From Panax quinquefolius (taxonomy: Eukaryota; Streptophyta; Magnoliopsida; Apiales; Araliaceae): DNA of 64,000 bases. The stretch is taken from positions 37,794,143-37,858,142 of the forward strand of contig CM035170.1 of assembly GCA_020205615.1 (NCBI GenBank). Direction: 5' to 3'. Position numbers and translations under genes: made by a program. A model generated the notes under the pieces. The model worked only from the letters and a program-made list of their open reading frames with translations, ran no database searches and was not told the DNA's origin. Shown one piece after another: positions 33,497-45,535 of the stretch (positions within the stretch are counted from its first letter, which is position 1; every line of letters begins with the position of its first letter).

Positions 33497-34098
33497 TGTA
33501 ATACAGGATAACATGTTAATTTAAATATGTATGTATACATATCTCTTCATATTTCTCATTACATGGAGATGAATATGGAATGAAATTACAAGTAACTGAT
33601 TTTACGAGTAATTTGAAATGAGAAAGCATGAAGAGACTTTCCTTCGCATTCGGTTTATCAGAGGTTGACCTATCTTAGGTTACTCTCGCGGCTTTTTGGC
33701 ATGAAGGCTCCCAAATTATCTCAATTTACTCGACGGGAAGTTAATCCGGTTTTTCAATTGGAGCGAATTTGGGTGGTGCCTTTCCTGAGCCTCGTTAGAA
33801 TTAGTCTTCCTACGAGTCCAGTAATCAAACACCGACAGGATAGCCTCCTTATGGAGGAATCACACAACATACATTCACATACAACGTGTCTCACCATTTA
33901 TGAAAATGATGACATATGTGAAGCACTAATATCACAAGCAGATATAGTGTAAAGCATTAAGCGCAGTAAAATATATGCATTCGTACACATTCATCATAAA
34001 TGTAAATTCAACATCCACACACAAGCATATAACAGTTTTGAAAAGATTGTAATAGCGGCTTAAGCCCTCTTACTGGAGTCCCCAGCAGAGTCGCCACC
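33497..34098 (-). other. Leader and primer binding site of the minus-strand Tat element
   Basis: Reverse complement of about 17648-18225 of the other copy. The PBS complement TCCCCAGCAGAGTCGCCA is at 34079-34096, two bases from the LTR. No gene is visible. The open frame across it on the plus strand is not supported. Confidence 0.75.
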
Positions 34099-34888
34099 TG
34101 TCAACGTCGGGATTTTTATTTGTCCCTTTCTATTCTTGTTCTTTGGTGTTCTCATGTTAGGTGAGATTTGTTTGAAAAAAACAAGTTGTGAAAAGGTTCG
34201 ACATTTATATGTCGACGATTGGACTATAAGAGTTGCCAGTTGGTTTTTTATATGGTTGTACCAACACAACCGAGAAAAGGTTTGCACATTGACCTAGTGA
34301 TATGACACTACTAAACGGGTCTGTGAAACCGATATTCATTAGAATCCGGGGGCTTGATTATGCGGAGGGAAGGTGTTAGGCACCCCCCGACATCCGTGTT
34401 ACCATGGTGACCGCCACTTTTCAAGAAACTATTATATGAATGTGTGTGTGGGTCAATGTGCTAGTTATATGGAAGTAGTGCGAGGCCTCGTTCGCACCTA
34501 TATACACAGGGTTTGAATTTGTGTAAAAATTTAGTTTTAAACAAGATATGGCAATGATGTTTTGTAAGAAAAAGGTTTTTCAAACCCTTGTGCTCAATAG
34601 TAATTGAGACCTTTTACACTTCGATTTTTTATTAAGTGTTTGGGTTGATTGCTTTTAATTTTCGAGATGCGAAGCATCTTCGAGAAAATAATGTACAAAG
34701 CAGTGCCAAACTCCTCATGGGCATGAAAACCATCTGAGGAAATCCAAACACCGTGAATAAATTTACAAGCTACTTACAGCTGAAAATGTCCATCACGGGA
34801 ACCGAATCTTAATCTAGTAGACTGAATCTGTGATCACATGATTCCTAAGCTCACATGATGCCGCAATTGATATGAAAGCAGTAAGCAG

Positions 34889-34925
<37 letters not shown>

Positions 34926-35018
34926 TCATATATATATACAAACATATAAAACACTGGGGGAAAATGTAAATAAAGTCATAAAAGTAATCAATCTGTCACG
35001 TAAGTAAGCTCCAAAGTG

Positions 35019-35059
<41 letters not shown>

Positions 35060-35125
35060 TATAAACGACATTCGGATGTAAAATTTGTGCTCATTGAACA
35101 ATGTCGACAACAGTTTGATATATAA

Positions 35126-35161
<36 letters not shown>

Positions 35162-35227
35162 GCAAGAACGCCTGCACGTAAGTTCAGGCTCATCGAATGA
35201 GTTCGACACACATTCATATATATATAA

Positions 35228-35289
<62 letters not shown>

Positions 35290-36627
35290 GAAAGCAAGTA
35301 AACGCTCAGGACATATAAGTTCAGGCTCAATCGAGGCATAACTCGATAATGTTAGTCCATATATAATATATATATATATATATATAATATGAAATGAAAC
35401 CAGAAATCAAGTCCTGGGCATACACACGCAACACGACTCTCAACGTGAAGAATGGTGTGTGCAAGGATGAAGAGAAAGGCTTTAAAGTGTGTAAGAAGGC
35501 TTACAGTGGGCTGCCAAAGAAGATTTCTATAACTATAAGTGGATGAACACTCGGCTCCCGCTGGTACAAATAGTAGCTATATGTGAGCTCACAAGTGTTT
35601 AAAATGAGAAAGCACTTAGTTTAGGGTGTGTACAGAGCAAATTTGACAGGGCCTCCTCGCCTTTTTCTTTTATAAAATGGCCACCCCAAGCCCTCTATTT
35701 ATAGAGGGGGGAGCCACAGGTGTACCTGTGGCTCCGGGCTCCGTGGGTCCTGCCGTCTCGAAGTACGTACACGCATGTACTGTGATGTCCGCTCGAACTT
35801 TCAAAATTACAATCTGGGCATCCAACTGAGGTATGTAAGACCTATTTCGGACCGCCATTGTCGAGAGTTACACAATAACATTGGATTAGAGGTTGTACAA
35901 AGTCAGGAAGATGGGACCATGCCCTCCGGTCTTCAAGCTTCAAATTCTATCTGTTGCCCTGCGCAATAGTCACTCGGGATTGGACCTCCTTGGTTCTTGT
36001 GGGACATTGTTGTGTAGAAATGTATGTATAAAATGTTGAGACGGTGCGATGTGGCGTCAATGTGGAAAGATGACGACTTTGCCCCTCACTGGGGTTATCT
36101 CCGGTTTGGGCTGATAAAGTAGACGTTGCTCAGGGTTATCTCTGAGATTGCACTGCTTCAAGTGTTGAAGGTCCTCAGTTTCATCTCTGAGGTGTGCATG
36201 TCTTCCCGGTGTTATCTCCGAGTCTTGTACTGAGTGCCTTGGTGTGAGTGCCGAGGTTAAAGCTGATTGCATTCATTTGAAACAAGCATTTCCGGGGTTA
36301 TCTCCGGAACTGCAACTGCACTCCTTGGGGTTATCTCCAAGGTTGGAACTGCTACTCCCAGTGTTATTTCTGGGACTGAGACTGAATATCTCGGGGTTAT
36401 CTTCGAGATGAATCAGCCTTCTCCGATGGAATTTCCGGTATTTGAACAGCATGCCTCGGGGTTATCTCCGAGGTTGGAACTGATACTTCCGGTGTGTGTT
36501 CTGAGGTACTGAACTTCCGGTAGTATCCGGACTGGATATAAGTTATCTTCCAGGGTTATCTCTGAAAGACGAATCTGCCCTCCTACAATATTAGTAACAG
36601 GTGTGTAGAAAATTTAGAGTGTCTACA
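34099..36627 (-). repeat. 5' LTR of the minus-strand Tat element (2529 bp)
   Basis: Reverse-complement LTR: on the plus strand it begins TGTCAACGTCGGG and ends GTGTCTACA. It holds the same landmarks in reverse order: the TGTTAGGCACCCCCCGACAT motif (34374-34393), TA tracts (34890-35390), the TATA box complement (35695-35703), the segment missing from the plus element's 5' LTR (35705-35870) and the GGGGTTATCTCCGAGG repeats (36070-36570). Confidence 0.85.
35695..35703 (-). promoter_or_regulatory. TATA box of the minus-strand Tat LTR
   Basis: TATAAATAG on the minus strand, followed by the conserved AGGGCTTGGGGTGGCCATT. Confidence 0.65.
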
Positions 36628-37859
36628 GGTGTCACTCATGTCTTTTTACCCCAGATCACATGTGTGACAACCCCAAAATAGGTCCAATCCACCCAACCCA
36701 TTCTGAGTCACCAAATACATGGTACAAAAAACAACTACAACTTTATTATTACAATTGTCGTGCAAAATATAACAACACATATGTTGTGACGCCCCCAAAA
36801 TTAGGTATACATCACCCATCTTGGGTAGTCGATACATGGTATGTAAATTTAAATACAACTTACTAATATAACTATCGTGGTACAATACGACATAAACCGT
36901 GAGTTTGAATACAAATATTGTCTACTAGAGATCATACAAACTCAAAAGGAGTCCTCATTACAATTATTATCACACTATTTCACGAATAGTGAGGACTACT
37001 AATGCTATCCTCTCGGACCATTACTCCGCTCCCCGACTCTGGCCCTAGCTATATTCTCATTTCTCAAGAGAAACAAAGAAAGAAAGGGTGAGCTCAACTA
37101 GCTCAAGAAGAAATATTATGACTAAGATAATGCGAGAATAAATTATCATTAGCCTACAACAATGTTAAACCGATAAAATATAATGAACATCAAGTTTAAC
37201 TACAATGAACCAAAGAATCCATTAAAAGAGTCAAGTAGAAAATAAATCTACTATCTTTTATGATTTAAAAGGTTTTTCATCATCGTTATATTTGAGACTC
37301 ACTTTAATAAATATTCCATATCATCGAATCACCCCGCTACGATGCCAAGGATATTCTTTAGTATCACGACCACAATTATTCATGACGGGCCAAGAATATT
37401 TTGTGTATTCATTAATGGTCATGATCATGCCAACAATCGTCCATCAATGCACTACGGGCCACCGAGGATTTTTACCACATCATTTGTAACATTACTTGGC
37501 CATGATTACAATCAATAGTCTCTCGTCATAAACATACCAAGTCCATACATGCACTACAAAGCCACGTAGATGACTTTCAACATAATATAAACATGAGGAT
37601 GATGACAATGATATAAGAATTCAATAAAACAAGTTCAAGAATTAATTTATCTAGGAACCAATAACATCCAAACTGTCAACATGATATCGCTTTGTAGAGT
37701 AAAATTCAAGAATATCGAGAAGAATATTTCCGTGAAAGGATTTGGATGAAGCGCAATTATCAAGGATATTCCACTAATTTCATGAAGTATAGAAATCAAA
37801 GTTTTAACCAATTTGGGTATAATAAAGAATGGAATAACAAAAGAAATCACCATACATGC

Positions 37860-38215
37860 GATAGATCGCAGTAAAAAAGTTATTCCAACAGAATAATAAA
37901 TAACGGAATTCAGTCCCGGCGTAAAACGCATGCATGTGATATTCCAACAAAATAATAAAGAATGGAACCAGTCCGGCGTAAACACACAGTATGTGATGTT
38001 CCAATGAGAATAATAATAAAGATGGAACCAGTCCTGTAAAACACATGCATGTGATGTTCAAATGTAATAATAATAAAGAGGCGGAACCAGTCAGGTGTAA
38101 AACACAAAGACAGGATGTTCCAATGTAATAATAGAAGAATGTCACCAAGTATAGGGTAAACCACATATACAAAAGTTATTCCAATGTAATAATAAGCAAT
38201 GAAATAACAACAGCT
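37860..38215. repeat. About 60-bp tandem repeat in inner solo LTR
   Basis: Units containing GGAACCAGTC, a GTAAAACACA-like stretch, ATGTGATGTTCCAATG and AATAATAATAAAG recur about every 60 bases (GGAACC at 37964, 38024 and 38083), five or so diverged copies. The frames that stay open here come from the repeat and are not genes. Confidence 0.8.
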
Positions 38216-38404
38216 TCTCTTCATGAATAAGAAAGAATAACACCCCTTACTTTTAGTAGGAGATTGAATAACATAAAGAGTGTAGTAACAAAATACTCTT
38301 CTTCTTCTTTCTCTTATTCTCTCTATACTTTCTCTCTATAGCTTGAATGAATTCGTGAAAACAATGAAGCACTAGGCCTCTATTTATAGAAGATTTCTAG
38401 CTTA

Positions 38405-38690
38405 AGACCGCCATGTGAAAAGGCAAGTGGCTTGACGGTGGTGATATGAAAAGAAAAGTGGTTTGACGCCTGTAATGTGATACGACAAGTGGTTCGACAC
38501 CTGTAATGTGAAACGACAAGTGGTTCGGATCGTGTAATGTGAAACGACAAGTGGTTCGACGCTCAGTAATATGAAACGGCAAGTGGTTTCGACGTTTGGT
38601 AAAGGTAATTACTATTGTGAAGGTAATTACTATTCACAAAGGTAATTACTATCGACGAAGGTAATTACTATCGACGAAGAGACTCTTAGA
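38405..38690. repeat. 31-32-bp and about 20-bp tandem repeats in inner solo LTR
   Basis: ACGACAAGTGGTTCG occurs at 38482, 38513 and 38544, and a variant at 38576, with CTGTAATGTGAAACG between. Four copies of AAGGTAATTACTAT follow at about 20-base spacing (38600-38685). Confidence 0.85.
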
Positions 38691-40007
38691 TGATGACATA
38701 TGGGCCCCCCATAAAATAATCAAACTTACCACAAACATCTCATAATGAGACTCTTTATATACATCAAGGATTGAATAAATATTACCACAAATTATTTTAT
38801 TTTAATCAACACATATTTAATCTTTCAACAATTATTAATCATTTATAACTTGTCGCCTCAATTATTGATTTAATACTATAACATATTATATGATGATCTC
38901 GTGACAATAATTGAATCAATAATATAAGAGATATGATGCAAGAACTCATGAAAGCAATAATTGAGCATAATTTGAGTGACTTCTCACGTAAGCATCAATA
39001 ATCAATATCGTGTGCTACTATACAACTACGCCAGACATCGTTGTTCTTTTACTACCGGGTAGTTCAATGCTTTTAACAGTAACACCTCCGCCGTTATTTT
39101 TATAGAAAGATAATTTTGTCGCTTTTCTAACTACGACAATACTTCCGATTAAGGGGGTCCACTAATGATTGAGCCGTCGCATTTAATATTCCCCGACAAA
39201 AAGAATATTCCCCACCAAACGGAATATTTTATAACAACTTGCTTACTTTGCAAAATTTATAAATATTACCCACAACTATAACATTATATCAAATTTATTC
39301 CATAATATTCAAAAATAATATTTATAGAAAATTCATCTTTGTTTATAAAAGTTGGGGTCTTACATATGTTGTGAGTTTTGATACAAATATATACTAACTG
39401 TGACTCTCATTCCAACATTTGATAGCACGTCACAATAGCAGCTTACATAAAGGTACAGTCAATAATTGTTTTAAAAATTAAAATCTTCAAAAAATGCTCA
39501 AGAAAACCTTCGTACATGGGAGGCCATGTATCTAAGTTATAATAGATATCATATGACTGGAGAATTATCTTTGGTTAACCCAATAGACCCCAAAGAAAAA
39601 TAAGAAGATTGTTATCATATTCTTTTCAATGGTGAATCTTCTCTTGACATATAATTATCTCCATTGTCTCTAATTGAGAATTATATTTCATCCAAACTCC
39701 AAGATTATATAGGTAGTGCTCGTAGATATACTCAGCAAGTGAATGTGCACAACCCTATCTTATGATAACACGAAGTCGCATGTCATTAGACATCTTGTAT
39801 GATAGTGGCAAAACACCCTTCCAACGTTGGGTTTGCCTCACCCTATTTGATTCACCAAATATAACTACTAAATGATGTATAAAATACAACACACTATTCT
39901 AAAGTTCTCAATAAAATTATTTCTATACTATTTAGGGAGAACCTCCACAGCTAGAGACCACCGTTCTATTCCCCTGTTACCCCCGCTCGACCCAGCTACA
40001 CTCTTAT

Positions 40008-41576
40008 TGTTAGAGTTTATGCCCTAGAGGCCAATTATTTGATATAATTGCTTAACGTTTTGATATTATATTTGATTGAATAAATATATGATTTTATTAT
40101 GGTTTTATTTACTGCGTAATATAATTGTTAACATAATAAAATTCCTTAGAATAGTGATACAAATTATATAGTTTCAAGTATGTGACTTGAACATGAGATT
40201 ATATAATTATAATTAGTATCATTGTTCTTAAATGTCCCTAGTCGAGTATCATTGTTGATGGGACAACAATGATGCATTGAGACTAGTATGTGGATTGACT
40301 GATGACCAAATCTCATTGGTCATAAATATATGAGATATTAAGTCAATGCATAAGTACATGTTAGAGAACGATGTACTGGACAAACCCACCATGAGAATTC
40401 TATATGGAGCATTATGCGAAGTGTCATTAGCAATTCTCATAGTGACAATGATGTAATGGTCCTCCAACCTGAAATCGCTATATTACTACACGAGAATTTA
40501 TGTACTTTGATATCATCAAATGTCACCTTTAATAGGGTGGACTATAAAGGTGATTATTGGGTTCATCATGAATTGTGTGAGAAATATGAGTGATCTAGAT
40601 GGAATTTAACCATCCTATATATTATGGGTGATATACATAGGCCTTTTGATTGAGTAGGACTATGAAATGCATGGCCATGCTCAAATAGTGATTTGTTTTA
40701 TATAGTCTACTCATTGATCAAGAAAACTCAGATTAAATTATGAAGAGTATGACACATTCCATGACTCGAGTTTAATCTAGGATATTAAGGTTAAAAGGAT
40801 TAAATTACATTGAAACATTGGTCACGAAAAGGTTGCATCGAATCATCGATCTTATTATTACTTGGGTAGCAGTGATGCATTACTAGATGCCACTCACTGT
40901 TTATAATTTTATAATATGATTTTAAAATTATTGCCAACGTAACAATAACCTATAGGGTTACACACAATGAACGTAATTAAAAGGAAATTAATTTAAATTG
41001 TAAAGATTTAAATATGTCAATATAATTGATAGAATTTTAAATTATGAATTTAAATTAATAGGATAATTTATATATAGGTATATTAATTAAGTAAGACTTA
41101 ATTAAGATATATATAAATTCGGATTTTAATAATATTAGGTTTTTGATTAATTCCTCCTAACTGTTATATATATATGATATATATCAGTCACTTTAGGTTT
41201 TACGTCAAAATACAAAACCCTAGCCGCTCTTAGAGAGAGACTAGAGAAAACAACTTTCAAAAATCCTCATCCTTGGTGGCTAGTATCATGGCATTGCTTC
41301 TTCCGCAGATCGTAGGGCGATTATTCGTGGAGCGTTCGTGTGGATACTAGTGAAAGACTTGACTCATTTGGATTACGTTAGAGATTCGATCGTATCAATT
41401 CCATTTCTTAATTCGTGGATTGCGTTGGAAATTGATCGTATCAATTTCATTTCTTAATCCAGATAATTTCTAACCTCTGAATTAATTGAATTTTTGCATA
41501 GATCCTGTTTTAGGGTTTCAGAAATTGCTTTAAAAATTTTATTTTTGCTGTGCGTTTCTGTGTCGAAACCCCAACA
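40008..41576 (+). mobile_element. Copia solo LTR, complete, TSD CTTAT
   Basis: A 1569-bp LTR starting TGTTAGAGTTTATGCCCTAG and ending ACCCCAACA, with the perfect duplication CTTAT at 40003-40007 and 41577-41581. It is the same family as the 3' LTR at 4308-5838. It arose by loss of the element body, probably by LTR-LTR recombination, after insertion into the outer gypsy LTR. Confidence 0.93.
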
Positions 41577-41989
41577 CTTATTACCTTAAAGGAATTGTGA
41601 AGTAAAAGGGTGAGCACAACTAACTCAATAAAGAATATCATGACTAAAGATAATTAAATTATCAATAGCCTTCATCAGTAATGAATCAGAGATTTAGAAC
41701 ATATGGTAGATGAATAAACTTTTCAACCATAGTTGCAGCGGAACGAGAAATCCATTAGAAGAGTCAAATAGACCATAAAATCTATAATCTTCTCCATGTT
41801 AAAGTCCACCAATAATGTTTTATCCCTGTAACATCAATCAATAGATCATGTCCACAATCATGTGAATAACTCATAATCCTAATTGTGTTTCTAAAGTCCT
41901 CTTCGCACCCAGGACGAAGATAATTTTCATCATCTGTCTTTACCTGAAACATCAAAGATCATGGTTATATCAAATCACAGTTCCTATTC

Positions 41990-42290
41990 ATAATCATACT
42001 AATAAATTCATCTTTGCACTACGGGCCAAAGATATTCACCAACAGTTTATCTTTGCACTATTGGCCAAAGATATTTAACAACAAGTCATCTTTGCACTAC
42101 ATGCCAAAGATATTAATATCTCGCAGAAATATATAATCACTTCAGAATTTATATAAGCAATAATTATAACCATGTTGATCAATTCACCTTTGCACTTAAG
42201 CTAAATATATTCAATTATAAATTCAATGGTCATGGTCATACCAGTCAACAATTCATCTTTGCACTACTGGCCAAAGAGAACTCATAGTCA
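41990..42290. repeat. Diverged repeats around CTTTGCACTA..GGCCAAAGATA
   Basis: Five or so units about 45-60 bases apart, each with a CTTTGCACTA and AAAGATAT pair that are partly self-complementary (CTTTG / CAAAG). They lie in the outer solo LTR, after the copia insertion. Confidence 0.7.
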
Positions 42291-44186
42291 CGATCATACC
42301 AATAATCTACCCATCTTTACACTCAAGTGAAAGAGAAATTTCATCACCAGGATTATAATAATGTTATAAAAATAATATAATCAAAACATGGGTTTAATTT
42401 CAAGAGTAAGATTTATAAATCAACGATAATTTGGTCACAAAAAGAAACCAATTTTGTCGTGAATAGAGTACCCCATGAATAGTAACTCGTGAATAGTAAC
42501 CTGTGCATAGTACTTCATATCCATACATAGTACCGTATACGTAAATAGTGCCGTATACGTAAATAGTGTCATATACATGAATAGTGACGATATCGTGAAT
42601 AAAATGGTCGTATACGTGAATAAAGAACCAAATTATTTAAAAGATAAAGTTTCACAATAAAATCCATATCAATATTTTGGTATAATGATATTAAAGGAAA
42701 TAACATCATTTACTTGAAAAAATAACATCTTTTACCATCCCTTACCTAAAAAAAAACAGTACTTCTGACTGGAATATCGGATATAACGCTGAAAAAAACT
42801 TTCACCGTATAGCAACACTCAAAGTATGAAAATACTCACAACAATACGCTCGATATTATAGAGAGAGAAAACTTCAGATTCTGGTGTGATTTTCAATTCT
42901 AACCTAAGCACCCTATTTATAGGAAAATGCTTAGAACACCAAAGTAGAAAATTTAATAAAATATTAATATATTAAAAAAATTCACGCCCACCTTAGAAAA
43001 TCTGAATTAAAAATGTTTACCACTCATGTGGGACCCACCCAATTGCAAAAAATGTTTTTCTTAAAATAAATATTTCAAACTCCAAAAATCAATTATTATG
43101 GAACTTCAATAATTCATAATAAATAGCCTTTCTATCAGAAAAAATCGAATCTTATGTCCTTTCCATAGGAAATTCAATTCTCTACAACTTTGTAAGTTTA
43201 ACTTTTTCCAAATTCCAAATAGAAATTGACCGAAATTCACATACGGACGATTTTACGGGCTATAATCAAATTTCAGTCAAAAATGGGGTCCACCAACATG
43301 TTTAACATGTTTTTAGCATTTAATGTAAAAAAAAATACTCTTCCTCCTCATTTATTCATATATCACACATTCATTGTAAAAATATCACCATTATTTTAAG
43401 AAAATTCCTCCATTTATATCCACATAAAATAAATACTTTCCTTATCATATAAATCAATAATTAATTATTCACAAAAATATTACGTAATCACAACATCGAC
43501 AACGTGCCGCTGCTTCAGAAAGAGAGGTGCTTTCAATAAGGATTTTTCATGGGCGCACAATTAGGTGATCAAACCTCTCCTTAGACATAACTTTCTAGAC
43601 ATTGCCAATAATGTTATCTAGTAATATTATTAAAATAATATGAATTATTGATCTGATAATGGAAAATACTGTGTAGTGACAATTATTGAAACAACAATAA
43701 TATAAAATATCAACATATCAATTATTGAATCAATAAAATAAAATATTGAACACTAATTACTCTAACAATTATTGAGTAGTGACTTTTCACGTAAGAATCA
43801 ATAATGGTGCAATACTAGTGTCTTCATTAGACAACACCAATGACATCGTGTTTTAACCACCGGTATTCCAACAAGTTGTTAATTCAGTAATAATTACGCA
43901 AGTTATTTATAAAAAACTCATACTTGTCATTTTCTTCATCCAATCGCTTTACGTTATGGGGCCCATAAAAGTTCATACCCATTTGCATTTAATATTCCAC
44001 GACAAAGAAGAATATTCCACGACCAAACGAATATTTTTCGACAACAATGAGTATTTTATAACCACTTACTTATTTTGAAAATTTTACATATGTCACCCTT
44101 AACTTTAAACTTTTATTAATTGAACTATTTACTAAATAGAAAAATTGAATAATTTTATTTCATAAAATTCGGGGTCTTACAACATG

Positions 44187-45429
44187 AATCGGTAACAACA
44201 AGAATATGCAAGAAGAAACATAAAATTCTTGAGTTTAGGTCGAACTCTTTGTGCGTATCAAGATGTCATTTGACAGTTCTATCTCGTCTTATATATAGGA
44301 GAAATAGCGTCCGCAAAATTAAACTGTGGACGAGTCGTTTAACTTCCATTATTTGAATACGATGCCGTCCGACCGTCGCTTCATAATCCCAACGCCCACA
44401 ATATTAAATTGCGGACGAGACCTTTAAGTTTCATTATTAAAAACGACGTCGTCCGACTGTCCCATTATTGAAAACGACGTCGTCCGACTGTCGCTTCAAA
44501 ATCCAAACGTCTGCCACATTAAAGTGCGGAAGGGGAATTGTAAAGAAGGGGTATTTTAGTCATCTGTCCCGTCCGCAGTATTAAAGTGCGGAGTACTAGA
44601 AACTAAACTGCGGACAAGAGTTCTATTAATCCGTTCGATCTTCTGATGGAAGGTCGCGATGTGTTGTACAATGTGGAGTAACAACACAAAGTTGATTCCA
44701 TACTTGAGCCTTGTCATTGGCGGATCCGATTACCATGAAATTAACTTTATAGTAAGTTGGTCAATTGACCAATACAGTGTTAATACACAGAGAGAGATCA
44801 TCTCTCGGCCAGCGTGTCGACACTGTATTGATCAATTGACCAAAGTTAACTTTATACTAACTACTTCCGTCTTTAGCTATTTAAAAAAGTTGGTTGACCA
44901 TGGTAATATCTCGGTTTATAAATATTTTCTTTTTTTTTATTATTCAAATCACCCATTTATTATACACATGTGTCAGTAACAAAGCAAAAAAATAAAAAAC
45001 TAAGCAAAATAATTCTAATAAATAGACATAATTAAATCATATCATTTCTTATATTTATATATGTAAGGATAATATAATACTAGTAATAGTATAGTTTAAA
45101 AATATGAATTCTTTCCATCCCCTCCTTTACCTCTAAACTCACAAACAAAAACAAAAAATTTAATTAAAATCTTATCTCATACTTTCTTCTTTAAAACTCA
45201 CAAAGACAAAGAAAAAATTATAATCGTTTCCCCCTCCAATATTTTTCCTGCCTCCTCTGCACGTGACTATTAGACTATCCCTCTATCCCAAACTGGGGGC
45301 GAACTAATCTGATTTTGTTGAAAAACAGTTGATCCTGATAACATAGATATTTAATTATATTTATACGAATTTACTTCAGTCTCAACGTGTCACTCTTTCC
45401 CGTTGACGTGCTGCCACCTCCCCTTTCAC
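44187..45429. other. Unassigned sequence with GTCCGCA repeats and a hairpin
   Basis: No supported gene. From 44300 to 44615, GTCCGCA / TGCGGAC motifs occur several times in both orientations, with ACGACGTCGTCCGACTGTC repeated at about 44441-44459 and 44473-44491. A long hairpin is at 44759-44841 and is listed separately. The remainder is AT-rich and featureless. Confidence 0.55.
44759..44841. repeat. Inverted repeat with 22-bp arms
   Basis: The arm GGTCAATTGACCAATACAGTGT (44759-44780) pairs with ACACTGTATTGATCAATTGACC (44820-44841) with one mismatch. The loop of 39 bases contains a smaller inverted repeat (GAGAGATCATCTCTC). Flanking AACTTTATAGTAA / TAACTTTATACTAA also recurs. It could be the remains of a small MITE. 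Confidence 0.75.
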
Positions 45430-45535
45430 CTCCTCATTCCTGCGCATAATTTCTCTCCCCTTTTATACTATACTCAGAGAAGCTTCCAAGTTCATCTTCA
45501 AATCAGTCGCTAAATTCAGCAACCACCATATAAAG
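45430..45535 (+). promoter_or_regulatory. Possible promoter and 5' UTR exon of the host gene
   Basis: TTTTATACTATACTC near 45460-45475 is a weak TATA-like element. It is followed by a CT-rich, A-starting leader (AAGTTCATCTTCAAATCAGTC) and a potential donor AAA|GTACTT near 45535. This is the only stretch left of the coding exons that looks like a gene start. If correct, a leader intron of about 10.4 kb ends at the TTTGCAG acceptor at 55979. Entirely inference. Confidence 0.3.

Larger units (their letters stand above)
5839..36627 (-). mobile_element. Older minus-strand Tat-type Ty3/gypsy element, split by a younger copy
   Basis: The element reads right to left: 5' LTR (34099-36627), primer binding site, leader (33497-34098 continuing at 14688), gag, protease, RT, RNase H, second RNase H, integrase, then an antisense-ORF remnant at 5842-6142. 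Positions 14689-33496 are not part of it. They are a second element of the same family inserted in opposite orientation into its leader. The 3' LTR is missing: homology ends at 5839 against the copia LTR. Extra antisense coding sequence and dual RNase H place it with the Tat group (Ogre, Retand and relatives). All coding regions are broken. Confidence 0.85.
36785..39364. mobile_element. Inner solo LTR of the same family, TSD TATGT
   Basis: It starts TGTGACGCCCCCAAAATT and ends GGGGTCTTACA, with TATGT at 36780-36784 and 39365-39369. The outer LTR's sequence resumes in register after it (GTGAGTTTTGATACAAATAT), matching the inner copy's own GTGAGTTTGAATACAAATAT near 36900. The element therefore landed about 120 bases inside another member of its family. 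It is 2580 bp long and holds no gene. Confidence 0.88.
36663..44181. mobile_element. Outer solo LTR (TGTGAC...TTACA) with TSD ACATG, containing two nested LTRs
   Basis: It starts TGTGACAACCCCAAAATA and ends GGGGTCTTACA. It is flanked by ACATG at 36658-36662 and 44182-44186. After removing 36785-39364 and 40008-41576 with one TSD copy each, about 3.36 kb remains with no internal coding region, so it reads as a solo LTR. Long LTRs of this form are common in Ty3/gypsy elements, possibly Tekay-type chromoviruses, but without pol this is an inference. It contains repeats around TCATCTTTGCACTA..GGCCAAAGATAT (41990-42290) and GTATACGTAAATAGTG (42480-42620). Its strand was not settled. Confidence 0.85.

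Noticed and set aside
35021..35318. Frames of repeated Tyr-Ile across TA tracts
   Set aside because: A translation artefact of TATATA dinucleotide runs in the LTR.
1..36627. Endogenous pararetrovirus origin for the gag-pol remnants
   Set aside because: LTRs, PBS, PPT and integrase are present, and no movement-protein or caulimovirus-type coat region is seen.
37647..38224. Overlapping hydrophobic minus-strand frames
   Set aside because: They track the 60-bp tandem repeat in a solo LTR and are low-complexity Tyr/Ile/Phe-rich translations, not conserved proteins.
44659..44979. 106-codon plus-strand frame
   Set aside because: It spans the 22-bp-arm hairpin, has no recognisable domain and ends in low-complexity residues.
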